Assembly (NCBI RefSeq): GCF_000413855.1
Contig: NZ_ATGG01000002.1
Span: forward strand, 1-64,000
From: Acinetobacter gyllenbergii CIP 110306 = MTCC 11365
GTDB lineage: Bacteria > Pseudomonadota > Gammaproteobacteria > Pseudomonadales > Moraxellaceae
DNA: 64,000 bases
Direction of reading: 5' to 3'
Shown: positions 55,541-64,000 of the stretch, piece after piece
How positions within the stretch are numbered: the stretch's first letter is position 1
Layout of the letters: every line of letters begins with the position of its first letter
Program-made: the position numbers and the translations under genes
Notes under the pieces: model-generated
Told to the model about the DNA's origin: nothing
The model's database searches: none
Seen by the model: the letters and a program-made list of their open reading frames with translations, nothing else

Positions 55541-56173
55541 ATGCAGATAGATTCGAAACATAGCGCATTAATTGTCGTCGATGTACAAAATGGCTTTACC
55601 CCAGGTGGAAACTTGGCAGTCACGGATGCCGATCAGATTATCCCAGTGATTAATCAATTGGCACATCAGTTTGAAACGGTGGTGCTGACCCAAGACTGGC
55701 ATCCTGATCAACATATTTCTTTCGCTGATAATCATGCACATAAAGCGCCTTTTGAAACCATTGAGTTACCTTATGGCACGCAGGTATTGTGGCCAAAGCA
55801 TTGTGTACAGGGGACGCAGGATGCCGAATTTCACCCTGATTTAGATATTCCAACGGCACAATTGATTATCCGCAAAGGCTTTCACGTTAATATTGATAGT
55901 TATTCTGCTTTTATGGAGGCGGACCGTAAAACACCGACTGGGTTAAAGGGCTATCTTCAAGAGCATCAAATTGATACGGTTTATATTGTGGGGATTGCCA
56001 CTGATTTTTGTGTGGCATGGACAGCCTTGGATGCCGCGCAGATGGGTTTTAAAACCTTTGTGATTGAAGATGCGTGCAAAGCGATTGATTTGAATGGTTC
56101 ATTGCACAGCGCATGGCAAAGTATGTTAGAACAGGGGGTTCAGCGGATTCAGTCTGCGGCAATTTTGGCATAA
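55541..56173 (+). CDS. pncA: nicotinamidase
   Basis: 210 residues from this ATG; the frame runs 81 nt further upstream but those residues are not family-like. The catalytic triad is Asp14 (VVDVQNGF), Lys in IRKGFH and Cys157 (ATDFCVAW). The metal site is DWHPDQHISF. It converts nicotinamide to nicotinate for NAD salvage and would activate pyrazinamide. The ribosome-binding site is weak (TATTGAG). Confidence 0.94.
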   Translation: MQIDSKHSALIVVDVQNGFTPGGNLAVTDADQIIPVINQLAHQFETVVLTQDWHPDQHISFADNHAHKAPFETIELPYGTQVLWPKHCVQGTQDAEFHPDLDIPTAQLIIRKGFHVNIDSYSAFMEADRKTPTGLKGYLQEHQIDTVYIVGIATDFCVAWTALDAAQMGFKTFVIEDACKAIDLNGSLHSAWQSMLEQGVQRIQSAAILA

Positions 56174-56264
56174 GCTTGAGCTGATTGATCTAAAGGCGTT
56201 AAACTTCTCAAGCTGATGCAACAGCATCAGTTAAATTATGCCTTAAACCTAAGCTGAGCGTTTT

Positions 56265-56729
56265 ATGACCATTGAACTTGATGATTTTGATCAAAAAATT
56301 ATCCATCATTTACAAATGAATGGACGCTTGGCCAATCAGGAATTGGCTGAATTGGTTGGTTTATCGACCTCGCAATGTTCACGTCGTCGGGTTCAGCTTG
56401 AACAGAAGAAAATTATCACGGGTTATTATGCCCAAATCGCATTGAGTGCTGATCCTGCGCCGATCATGGGCATTATTGAAGTGAAATTGCAAAACTATAG
56501 TGATGCAACCCATGATCGTTTTGTTGAATTCTTGATGCACGAACCTGCTGTGAAAGATATTCATAAATTAACGGGCAGTTATGATTTTGCCCTTAAAGTA
56601 GCAGTTAAAAATCTCGATGAGATGGTCAAACTGATTGGAATTTTGTCCTCTAAGAACTTTGGTGTCAGTAATCTCAATACTTCAATTGTGTTGGAAAAAT
56701 TAAAAGAAAACGGGATTGCGATTAAATAA
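56265..56729 (+). CDS. Lrp/AsnC-family transcriptional regulator
   Basis: 154 residues. The N-terminal HTH is DFDQKIIHHLQMNGRLANQELAELVGLS, then QCSRRRVQLEQKKIITGY. The C-terminal RAM domain (residues 65-150) binds amino-acid effectors. It follows pncA on the same strand, 91 nt away, with no divergent partner, so the target is unknown. Confidence 0.92.
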   Translation: MTIELDDFDQKIIHHLQMNGRLANQELAELVGLSTSQCSRRRVQLEQKKIITGYYAQIALSADPAPIMGIIEVKLQNYSDATHDRFVEFLMHEPAVKDIHKLTGSYDFALKVAVKNLDEMVKLIGILSSKNFGVSNLNTSIVLEKLKENGIAIK

Positions 56730-56948
56730 AAAAAGGAATTCGTTGTCACATCATCTAAGGCAAAGCCAAAGTAAAGCTGATCGAAGTGCGTAGACTATTC
56801 GAAATGGATTATTTTGAATATAAATTGCATTTATGGTAAAAATATAAGAATAAATTGCGAAATTCTAATAAAAATGATCAAATATGCCATGTCTTTCTTT
56901 GAAAGATCTCTCTCCCTTTAGCTGTTCTCCTATTTGAGTTGTACCGTT

Positions 56949-57587
56949 ATGAATACCGAGCAAAATGTATCTCTGGTAAGTCCAGTCATGCCTGTGATTG
57001 AGCAGCACTCTAAAATTGAAGATGCATTAGCGATGTTGATCGGAACATTCATCCTGTCTTTCGCAATGACTTTATTGCAGCAGGCAGGCATTATGACCGG
57101 AGGGACAGCAGGCTTATCTTTGCTGATTCATTACATTACTGATCTGAAGTTCGGCGTATTATTTTTCCTGATCAATATCCCGTTCTACTATTTTGCCTAT
57201 AAAAAGATGGGTATTGCGCTGGTGGTGAAAACCTTTATCGCTGTTGCATTGTTGGCCGGATTTACTGAAATCATTCCACAATTTTTTCATCTCTCCGATG
57301 TGAATCCTATTTACGCTACAGTTTTTGCTAATGTATTGATGGGGGTGAGCTTTTTGATCCTGTTTAGACATCGTTCGAGCTTAGGTGGCATCAATCTACT
57401 GGCGTTGTATTTGCAGGAGCGCTTTCAGATCCCTGCAGGCAAAGTACAGTTAGGTATTGATCTCGCAATCTTGTTAGCATCATTGTTCTTTGTCGATTGG
57501 AAGTTAATTCTGATTTCAATTTTGGGCGTGATTATTCTTAATTCGATTGTGTTATTGAATCATAAAAGCACGCGTTATGTGGCTTAA
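56949..57587 (+). CDS. YitT-family membrane protein
   Basis: 212 residues from this ATG; a TTG five codons earlier is less likely. Five to six hydrophobic helices start at residue 24 (EDALAMLIGTFILSFAMTLLQ). The family motif GIMTGGTAGLSLLIHYIT is followed by NIPFYYFAYKKMG. The C-terminal DUF2179 domain found in many Firmicutes members is absent. The function is unknown, though transport is suspected. Confidence 0.87.
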   Translation: MNTEQNVSLVSPVMPVIEQHSKIEDALAMLIGTFILSFAMTLLQQAGIMTGGTAGLSLLIHYITDLKFGVLFFLINIPFYYFAYKKMGIALVVKTFIAVALLAGFTEIIPQFFHLSDVNPIYATVFANVLMGVSFLILFRHRSSLGGINLLALYLQERFQIPAGKVQLGIDLAILLASLFFVDWKLILISILGVIILNSIVLLNHKSTRYVA

Positions 57588-57692
57588 TGCAAGTGTACGC
57601 TCTGAGATGGGTTTGACTGTCGTAGAACACAATCGATCATGAGACGCTAGATGTGATCTAATCCATTAAATGACTGAGATCATGAAATTCAA

Positions 57693-57729
57693 AAAAAGCG
57701 CCATAAAGAATCTCTTTATGGCGCTTTTT
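57693..57729. terminator. bidirectional intrinsic terminator beside glmS
   Basis: Perfect 17-bp stem AAAAAGCGCCATAAAGA and its complement with a 3-nt loop, with A and T runs on the outside. It serves glmS (minus) and possibly the YitT gene. Confidence 0.9.
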
Positions 57730-57773
57730 ACTGTATCAGCGTAGTGCAAGCGACGCTGTAAATCCGTATCGAA

Positions 57774-59612
57774 TTATTCGACCGTCACACTCTTGGCGAG
57801 GTTACGTGGTTGATCGACATCAGTACCACGTAACACTGCAACATGATAAGACAGCAGTTGTACAGGCACGCTATAAACGATCGGTGCTAGCCATTCATTT
57901 ACCGCTGGAACATGTACGACATGTTGACGATCTTTACCGTGAATACCACTGTTCTCATCTGCAAAAACGAATAATTCACCACCACGGGCTTGAACTTCTT
58001 CCATGTTCGATTTGAGTTTATCGAGCATGTCATCCTGTGGTGCTAAGATGACCACGGGCATTTCATTATCGACTAAAGCCAGTGGACCATGCTTCAATTC
58101 ACCTGCAGCATAACCTTCCGCATGAATATATGAAATTTCTTTCAGTTTCAATGCGCCTTCTAGTGCGATTGGGAAGTGTGTACCACGACCCAAGAATAAG
58201 CAGTGATTTTTCTCAACAAAAAGTGCTGATAAACGCAGAATTTCAGTATTACCCTGTAAGGTATCTAAAATGACTTTTGGACAATGCCACAATGCTTCAG
58301 TAATTTCAGTCAGTTGTGCGGCAGACAGCTTTTGTTTAACTTGACCAATTTTTAAGATCAATAACATCAATGCTGCCAGCTGGGTGGTAAAGGCTTTGGT
58401 TGAAGCCACCCCAATTTCTGGACCCGCAAGTGTCAGTAAATGATGATCTGTTTCGCGCACCATTGATGAGGTCGCAACGTTACAAATCGTCATGGTGGTG
58501 ATGTCAATATGATTGGCTTTGGCACGTTTCTGGGTTTCACGTAATGCAGCTAAAGTATCCGCAGTTTCCCCTGATTGAGAAATACAGATATACAGTGTAT
58601 TTGCCACAATCACTGGGGTGCGATAACGGAACTCACTGGCAATCTCAACTTGGCAAGGCACACCAATCAGTTGTTCAAACCAATATTTGGCAATCATCCC
58701 CGCATGATAGCTGGTACCACAGGCAATAATTTGAATCTGTTGAATCTTGTCAAAATCGGCATTGGCATGATTGAGGAAATCATCACGTAAGCTATTGCCG
58801 TTCAATGCTTGAGAAATGGTTTGCTGAATCGCTTCAGGTTGCTCATAGATTTCTTTCAGCATGAAGTGCTTATATTCACCTTTAGATGCATTGCTGACTG
58901 TGGCATCTAACTCTTTGACTGGACGTTGTACAGGCTCGCCATTAACAAAAACTTCAATGCTGCTACGGGTTAAGCGCGCAATATCACCTTCTTCTAGATA
59001 AACGAAGCGGTTGGTCACAGGCAATAAAGCCAGTTGGTCTGAGCTAATAAAGTTCTCGCCTATACCGACACCAATCACCAATGGTGAACCTTCACGGACT
59101 GTAATCAGCTCGTCAGGATGCGCCGTATGCACAATCCCAAGCGCATAAGCACCTTTAAGGCGTGGCGTAATCTTTTGTACAGCTTCTAGCAGGCTATCTG
59201 TTTGCTTTAGCGCATCGTTAACAAGATGTGCAACCACTTCGGTATCGGTTTGCGAGGTAAACACATAGCCTAAAGCTTGCAATTCATCTTTGAGTTCTTG
59301 GTAGTTTTCAATGATCCCGTTATGAACCACTGCAACATCACCCGAAACATGCGGGTGGGCATTGTTTTCTGTCGGTTTACCGTGAGTTGCCCAACGGGTG
59401 TGTGCAATACCCACATTACCCGTTAAATGTTGTTCTGACACGGCTTCGGCCAAGTTGGCAACTTTACCAACACGACGTTCACGCAAGATTTTCTGATTAT
59501 TGAGTAATGCTAAACCAGCAGAGTCATAACCACGATATTCCAGACGTTTCAGTCCTTCAATCAGAATATCGGTTACACAACGTTCAGCAACGCCACCAAC
59601 AATACCACACAT
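57774..59612 (-). CDS. glmS: glucosamine-6-phosphate synthase
   Basis: 612 residues, full length. It makes glucosamine-6-phosphate from fructose-6-phosphate and glutamine. The N-terminal glutamine amidotransferase begins MCGIVGG with nucleophile Cys2. Two SIS sugar-isomerase domains carry CGTSYHAG, ISQSGETADTL and the terminal LAKSVTVE. It follows glmU by 12 bp on the same strand, giving the operon that feeds UDP-GlcNAc to wall and LPS. No glmS ribozyme is expected or seen upstream. Confidence 0.97.
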   Translation of the reverse strand: MCGIVGGVAERCVTDILIEGLKRLEYRGYDSAGLALLNNQKILRERRVGKVANLAEAVSEQHLTGNVGIAHTRWATHGKPTENNAHPHVSGDVAVVHNGIIENYQELKDELQALGYVFTSQTDTEVVAHLVNDALKQTDSLLEAVQKITPRLKGAYALGIVHTAHPDELITVREGSPLVIGVGIGENFISSDQLALLPVTNRFVYLEEGDIARLTRSSIEVFVNGEPVQRPVKELDATVSNASKGEYKHFMLKEIYEQPEAIQQTISQALNGNSLRDDFLNHANADFDKIQQIQIIACGTSYHAGMIAKYWFEQLIGVPCQVEIASEFRYRTPVIVANTLYICISQSGETADTLAALRETQKRAKANHIDITTMTICNVATSSMVRETDHHLLTLAGPEIGVASTKAFTTQLAALMLLILKIGQVKQKLSAAQLTEITEALWHCPKVILDTLQGNTEILRLSALFVEKNHCLFLGRGTHFPIALEGALKLKEISYIHAEGYAAGELKHGPLALVDNEMPVVILAPQDDMLDKLKSNMEEVQARGGELFVFADENSGIHGKDRQHVVHVPAVNEWLAPIVYSVPVQLLSYHVAVLRGTDVDQPRNLAKSVTVE

Positions 59613-59624
59613 AATTTTATCCTC

Positions 59625-60989
59625 TTATTTTTTCAGTTTTTGGGGACGTTGATAATTTGCTTTTTCAAACTGTTTTGATCGTTCGACAGCCAAACTATGC
59701 TCAGCCACATCTCGAGTGAGGGTTGATCCTGCACCTGTTGTGGCACCTCGACCAATTTTGATTGGTGCAACCAAAGAGTTATTGGTTCCAATGAATACAT
59801 TGTCTTCAATCACAGTACGGTGTTTGTTCGCGCCATCATAATTACAGGTAATGGTACCTGCACCAATATTACAATCCGCACCAATATCGGCATCACCTAA
59901 GTAAGTAAAGTGATTGGCTTTTGAGCCTAGACCCATATTCGAGTTCTTCACTTCTACAAAGTTACCGATATGCACATCATTGGCAAGGTTGGCACCTGGA
60001 CGTAAACGCGCGAAAGGACCAATTTGGGTGTTTTCACCGACAATCGCATTCTCAAAAATGCTATAAGCCTGAACTTTAGTGCCTGCCGCAATGCGTGTAT
60101 TCTTTAGAATACAGCCTGCGCCGAGTTGGACATTATCGCCCAATTCACAGTCGCCTTCGATGATGACATTGACATCAATCTGTACGTCTTGTCCACAGCT
60201 TAAGGTACCACGTAAATCAAAACGATTTGGGTCAATTAAGTGAACACCTTGTAGCATCAATTCTTTGGCTTGTTGTTGTTGGAACTGACGTTCTAAGGTC
60301 GCAAGTTGTAAGCGGTTATTGACCCCTTCAACCTCAAACGCAAGTTCGGGTTCAACTGAGGCAACTTCTAAGCCATCCGCAATCGCCATCGCGATAATAT
60401 CAGTGAGGTAATATTCACCTTGCGCATTTTCATTGGAAAGTTGCGGCAACCACTGGTGAAGTTTTGCATTGCTGACACAATAAATGCCGGTATTAAATTC
60501 TTTAATTTGGCGTTGTTCTTCGCTGGCATCTTTATGTTCAACAATGGCTTGAATTTTACCATCTTGGCGGACAATACGGCCATAACCTGTTGCATCATCG
60601 ACAGTGAGCGTCACTAAGCCAATGCCTGTTTGAGTTGATGCATCCAATAATTTTTGTAGCGTATTTGCATGAATACAAGGTACATCGCCTGATAAAATCA
60701 GTGAAACACCTTCTTGAGGCAAAACAGGGAGGGTCATTTGTACTGCATGACCTGTGCCGAGTTGTTCTGCTTGCTCAACCCATTCAATCTGTTCTGCCGC
60801 AAAGCTTTGCTTAACCAGTTCACCGCCATGCCCATATATGGTAATAATGTTTTGGGCATTGAGTTTTTTTGCAGTTTGAATGACATGACCGAGCAGAGGA
60901 CGGCCTGCAAGTGGTTGTAATACTTTTGGTAATTGTGAACGCATCCGCGTTCCTTTCCCTGCTGCAAGAATAATAACAGTTGTTGACAT
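59625..60989 (-). CDS. glmU: bifunctional GlcNAc-1-P uridyltransferase/GlcN-1-P acetyltransferase
   Basis: 454 residues, full length. The N-terminal pyrophosphorylase has [26 protein letters not shown]. The C-terminal left-handed beta-helix of hexapeptide repeats carries [21 protein letters not shown] and the catalytic His in [10 protein letters not shown]. It makes UDP-GlcNAc, the product after GlmS and GlmM. It is first in the glmU-glmS unit. Confidence 0.97.
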   Translation of the reverse strand: MSTTVIILAAGKGTRMRSQLPKVLQPLAGRPLLGHVIQTAKKLNAQNIITIYGHGGELVKQSFAAEQIEWVEQAEQLGTGHAVQMTLPVLPQEGVSLILSGDVPCIHANTLQKLLDASTQTGIGLVTLTVDDATGYGRIVRQDGKIQAIVEHKDASEEQRQIKEFNTGIYCVSNAKLHQWLPQLSNENAQGEYYLTDIIAMAIADGLEVASVEPELAFEVEGVNNRLQLATLERQFQQQQAKELMLQGVHLIDPNRFDLRGTLSCGQDVQIDVNVIIEGDCELGDNVQLGAGCILKNTRIAAGTKVQAYSIFENAIVGENTQIGPFARLRPGANLANDVHIGNFVEVKNSNMGLGSKANHFTYLGDADIGADCNIGAGTITCNYDGANKHRTVIEDNVFIGTNNSLVAPIKIGRGATTGAGSTLTRDVAEHSLAVERSKQFEKANYQRPQKLKK

Positions 60990-61008
60990 AACTAACTCTA
61001 ATAGTGGC

Positions 61009-61530
61009 TTAAGTCAAAAGATAAAAATGAAAAATAAGAATACAAAGTGCTGCCCAAAGGCCAGCAATGATGTCATCCAACATAATCCCTAAGCCGCCAG
61101 ATACTTTTTGGTCAGCCCAGCTAATGGGGAATGGTTTCCAGACATCAAATATACGGAATAAGATAAACCCGACAATGACCCACAGCCAATTCATCTGTTG
61201 TAAATAGAGCAAAGGCAGGAGGGTAATTGATTGTCCTGCAAATTCATCCCAGACAATGCGACCATCGTCATGCACATTGATGACTTTTGCAGTATGCCCA
61301 CAGATATAGATGCCTATCAAAGACATCAAAACAACCACGACAATACTGGCCGACAGACCTAGATAGAGCCACAGTGGGACAAATAACAGAGCAAAGGCCG
61401 AACCAAAGGTTCCAGGAGCCTTGGGTGCTAAACCAGAACCAAAACCGACACCGCAGAACACGATGAAACGGTCGAACCAAGTCATTTGGTTAAAGTGAAT
61501 GGGAGGCTTATGCAAAGTGTTGGTATCCAT
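61009..61530 (-). CDS. pgpA: phosphatidylglycerophosphatase A
   Basis: 173 residues from the ATG at 61530; earlier in-frame starts at 61536 and 61566 overlap thiL further and none has a clear ribosome-binding site. Family motifs are [16 protein letters not shown] and [13 protein letters not shown], ending with [15 protein letters not shown]. It dephosphorylates PGP to phosphatidylglycerol in the inner membrane. It overlaps the 3' end of thiL, the conserved thiL-pgpA coupling. Confidence 0.92.
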   Translation of the reverse strand: MDTNTLHKPPIHFNQMTWFDRFIVFCGVGFGSGLAPKAPGTFGSAFALLFVPLWLYLGLSASIVVVVLMSLIGIYICGHTAKVINVHDDGRIVWDEFAGQSITLLPLLYLQQMNWLWVIVGFILFRIFDVWKPFPISWADQKVSGGLGIMLDDIIAGLWAALCILIFHFYLLT

Positions 61531-62425
61531 GAACATGTAATGGGTGTGTTTTGCCCATATACTCAAATAACAATCCAGTTTGTTGGGTAATTTCGCCGAT
61601 TATTGTAAGCGGAACATCTAATTGTTGTCGCGATAGTTGTTTAAAGTTTTGCGGTGATATTGTAAAGCATAATTCGTAATCATCGCCCCCTGCAAGTGCA
61701 TAATGCCAAGCCTGTTGCAGATCCAGTTGTTTGAGTGATGAATCTAATGGAAGTTGCTCAAGCTGTAATTTTGCACCGACATTGGATGCTTTTAAAATAT
61801 GGCCTAAGTCTTGCGCCAATCCATCCGAGATATCAATCATACTGGAAGCCAGCCCTTTGAGCTGTTGGCCCAGCTGGCAACGTGGGGTTGGATAATCCAA
61901 ACGTTGTTGCAAGGCATGACCAAGATGTTGTAATCCAAACGCAGCATCACCGATTTGGCCGCTGACACAGATATAGTCACCGACTTGTGCACCTGCACGG
62001 GTAATGGCCTGACCATGTTCGATCCAGCCTAGCGCAGTCACACTAATGGTCAATTGGGTACTTTGGGTGGTATCGCCCCCAATCAGACTCACGCCAAACT
62101 GATCGCAGCAATCAAACAAGCCCTGACTAAATGCAGCCAGCCAGTCGTGATCAACCGTAGGAAGACTCAGTGCGAGTAAAATGCTGTGGGGTTTTGCCCC
62201 CATTGCCGCCAAGTCAGATAAATTGACTGCGACGCTTTTCCAGCCGATGGCATGGGCAGCGGTGTCGAAGGGAAAATGGCGACCAGCAACTAATGTATCT
62301 GCACAGATCACCAGTTGTTGTGAAGATGGTGGGGTAATAATGGCTGAGTCATCACCGATACCTAAACTGACATCGGTATTGGATGTGCGTTTAAAGTAAT
62401 GCTCAATAATTGAAAACTCAGCCAT
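61508..62425 (-). CDS. thiL: thiamine-monophosphate kinase
   Basis: 305 residues, full length. It phosphorylates thiamine monophosphate to the active diphosphate. The AIRS/PurM-type fold shows GIGDDSAII near residue 20, VAVNLSDLAAMGAKP, LIGGDTTQS and IDISDGLAQDLGHI. It lies 14 bp after nusB and overlaps pgpA. Confidence 0.95.
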   Translation of the reverse strand: MAEFSIIEHYFKRTSNTDVSLGIGDDSAIITPPSSQQLVICADTLVAGRHFPFDTAAHAIGWKSVAVNLSDLAAMGAKPHSILLALSLPTVDHDWLAAFSQGLFDCCDQFGVSLIGGDTTQSTQLTISVTALGWIEHGQAITRAGAQVGDYICVSGQIGDAAFGLQHLGHALQQRLDYPTPRCQLGQQLKGLASSMIDISDGLAQDLGHILKASNVGAKLQLEQLPLDSSLKQLDLQQAWHYALAGGDDYELCFTISPQNFKQLSRQQLDVPLTIIGEITQQTGLLFEYMGKTHPLHVHGYQHFA

Positions 62426-62439
62426 TTAACACAAGCCTA

Positions 62440-62889
62440 TTATTTTGCTTGCTGTTTTTCAGCTTCACGTAGCTTTGATGAAAGACGGTCTAATACACCA
62501 TTGATGTATTTATGACTGTCGGCACCACCAAAGTGTTTAGCTAGCTCAATCGCTTCATCAAGTACAACGCGATACGGAACTTCGAGATGATCTCGAAGTT
62601 CATATGCACCTAGTCGTAAGGTTGCAAGTTCTACGCCATCCAGGGCATTTAACTCACGGTCAAGTACAGGGATGAGTAACTCATCTAAAGCTTCATGTTG
62701 AGCAACCACTTGAGTGAGCAATTCATGGTAATAGTTAAGGTCAACTTTGTGCATGGCATTTTCAACACGCGTGCGTGCTTCAATTTCATGAACTGGGTTA
62801 TGACTCATTTGCCATTCATAAATCCCTTGTACAGCAAAACGACGTGCTTTGCGTTTCGCTGCATAAGCGGCCTGAAGTGTTTGCGACAT
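62440..62889 (-). CDS. nusB: transcription antitermination factor NusB
   Basis: 149 residues, full length. The all-helical NusB fold includes [45 protein letters not shown] and [29 protein letters not shown]. With NusE (S10) it binds boxA in rRNA leaders. It starts 3 bp after ribH, the conserved ribH-nusB order. Confidence 0.96.
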   Translation of the reverse strand: MSQTLQAAYAAKRKARRFAVQGIYEWQMSHNPVHEIEARTRVENAMHKVDLNYYHELLTQVVAQHEALDELLIPVLDRELNALDGVELATLRLGAYELRDHLEVPYRVVLDEAIELAKHFGGADSHKYINGVLDRLSSKLREAEKQQAK

Positions 62890-62892
62890 GCT

Positions 62893-63363
62893 TTAAATTG
62901 CCTTTAATAAGTTAACCATTTCGATTGCAGTCAATGCAGCTTCGCTACCTTTGTTACCTGCTTTCGTACCAGAACGTTCGATTGCTTGTTCAATGCTATC
63001 TGTGGTTAAGACACCATTGATCACAGGCATTGTGCTTTCAAGTGCAACTACACCTAAACCTTTTGCACATTCGCCCGCAACAAAATCAAAATGTGGTGTG
63101 CTACCACGGATCACTGCACCTAATGCAATGATGGCATCAAATTGATTTGAAGCCGCTAATTTCTTTGCCACGATCGGTAGTTCCCACGCACCTGGTGCAT
63201 GGATCACAGTGATCGCTTCTTCTGCAACGCCGTGGCGTTTCAATGTGTCGATCGCACCTTCGAGTAAATGTTCAACCACGAAGCTGTTGAAACGACCCAC
63301 TAAGATCGCATAACGACCTTCGCTTGCGAGATGTAATAAACCTTCAATTCGGCGAATTGCCAT
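62893..63363 (-). CDS. ribH: lumazine synthase
   Basis: 156 residues, full length. It condenses the RibB product with 5-amino-6-ribitylaminouracil to 6,7-dimethyl-8-ribityllumazine. The motifs are [15 protein letters not shown], the substrate loop [13 protein letters not shown] and [17 protein letters not shown] with the conserved His. It lies 11 bp after ribB, so the two act in one operon. Confidence 0.96.
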   Translation of the reverse strand: MAIRRIEGLLHLASEGRYAILVGRFNSFVVEHLLEGAIDTLKRHGVAEEAITVIHAPGAWELPIVAKKLAASNQFDAIIALGAVIRGSTPHFDFVAGECAKGLGVVALESTMPVINGVLTTDSIEQAIERSGTKAGNKGSEAALTAIEMVNLLKAI

Positions 63364-63374
63364 AGCAACCTCGA

Positions 63375-64000
63375 TTATTTTGCTGTGATTTGATCGGCAG
63401 TGATGTATTCCACTACCTCTAAATTAAAACCAGATAAGGCATTGAAACGAAGAGGAGAACTCAACAGCTTCATTTTCTCAACACCTAAATCACGTAAAAT
63501 CTGTGCACCCACACCAATGGTTTGATATTGATGAGAAAGTGCTGCATTGGATTTCAATGGTTTTGGTTGGTTTAAGCTATTGAGTGCAGGGCCTAGATCT
63601 TCTAGGTGATCCTGACCAATCCACACCAACACACCACGATCACTGGCAGCAATGGTTTTCATTGCAAGATCTAAATTCCAAGCAGATGAGCCATCGGCTT
63701 TATTGAGTTTCAATAAATCACGAATCGGGCTGAAACCATGTACACGAACCGTAGTCACACCCTGTTTCGGATCACCTTTGACCAATGCCACATGAATATC
63801 TGGATTACCGATTTCACGATATTTGTACAGTTCAAATGCGCCGTATTCGGTTTCGATGCTTTCTTGAGACAAACGTTCAACCGTTTGCTCATTGGTCATG
63901 CGGTAATGGATCAGGTCCGCGATGGTGCCAATTTTTAAACCGTGTTTTTCTGCAAATACTTCTAAATCAGGACGACGTGCCATTGTACCGTCATCATTGA
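63375..64000 (-). CDS. ribB: 3,4-dihydroxy-2-butanone-4-phosphate synthase with RibX-type C-terminus (partial)
   Basis: The 5' part lies beyond the window end. The frame continues past the ATG at 63983 as NDDGT, giving [12 protein letters not shown], the RibB active-site motif. The C-terminal 140 residues occupy the place of GTP cyclohydrolase II in RibBA. They lack the zinc cysteines and the RCDCG motif ([18 protein letters not shown] instead), so this half cannot be an active cyclohydrolase. Proteins of this kind have been called RibBX. It makes the four-carbon unit of riboflavin. Confidence 0.9.
   Translation of the reverse strand, partial: NDDGTMARRPDLEVFAEKHGLKIGTIADLIHYRMTNEQTVERLSQESIETEYGAFELYKYREIGNPDIHVALVKGDPKQGVTTVRVHGFSPIRDLLKLNKADGSSAWNLDLAMKTIAASDRGVLVWIGQDHLEDLGPALNSLNQPKPLKSNAALSHQYQTIGVGAQILRDLGVEKMKLLSSPLRFNALSGFNLEVVEYITADQITAK

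Noticed and set aside
59613..59624. glmS ribozyme
   Set aside because: Only 12 bp separate glmU and glmS, so there is no room for one, and the element is typical of Firmicutes.

Overview
The window is an ordinary stretch of chromosome from a gamma-proteobacterium of the family Moraxellaceae, very probably an Acinetobacter species. The evidence is the gene order dapA-bamC-purC, glmU-glmS and ribB-ribH-nusB-thiL-pgpA, a chromosomal class C beta-lactamase resembling the Acinetobacter ADC enzymes, a short intergenic element whose translation I recall from many Acinetobacter annotations, and codon use of moderate to low GC. I see no rRNA, tRNA, CRISPR array, prophage, integrase or intact insertion sequence.

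Layout. 1-7.6 kb: a Sel1-repeat protein, an ankyrin protein, a predicted small RNA on the minus strand, an SLC13-type transporter, an outer-membrane barrel protein, an aldehyde dehydrogenase and a MetPS-type sodium-coupled amino-acid importer whose 47-residue small subunit is encoded just downstream. 7.6-18.3 kb: rsmB-fmt, ilvD, a tandem thioredoxin-fold protein, a TauE/SafE exporter, two LysR regulators, a short-chain dehydrogenase and a UraA-like permease. 18.6-30.3 kb: ppc, a TetR-RND efflux locus with a near-perfect operator palindrome, dnaJ, dapB and a START-domain protein. 30.4-38.7 kb: small metabolic and detoxification units (MFS exporter, aldo/keto reductase and LysR; MocR regulator and a PEP-mutase family enzyme; alcohol dehydrogenase; tag; an M23 peptidase). 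38.7-50.2 kb: mutY, dienelactone hydrolase, ycgN, a sugar dehydrogenase lipoprotein, the beta-lactamase, rarA, yddG, an acyltransferase and an amidohydrolase lipoprotein. 50.3-64 kb: a TonB-dependent receptor, purC-bamC-dapA, pncA, an Lrp-type regulator, a YitT protein, glmS-glmU and the riboflavin/thiamine cluster, which runs off the window end inside ribB.

The most interesting signal is not a protein. Between the ankyrin gene and the SLC13 transporter the minus strand carries about 120 nt with four AGGA motifs, each placed in a hairpin loop. The last lies in the loop of a strong intrinsic terminator. About 60 bp upstream of the likely start is an 18-bp palindrome matching 10 of 12 defined positions of the GacA box (TGTAAG-N6-CTTACA). 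This is the architecture of the RsmX/Y/Z and CsrB RNAs that sequester CsrA, and I do not know of a described member in Acinetobacter.

A second notable signal is a 17-bp exact duplication of the 3' end of the MocR gene on the far side of the PEP-mutase gene. It is followed in frame by an alternative MocR C-terminus and suggests the enzyme gene was inserted by recombination. The other findings are modest: structured leaders, operators, unassigned small proteins and lineage-specific domain architectures.
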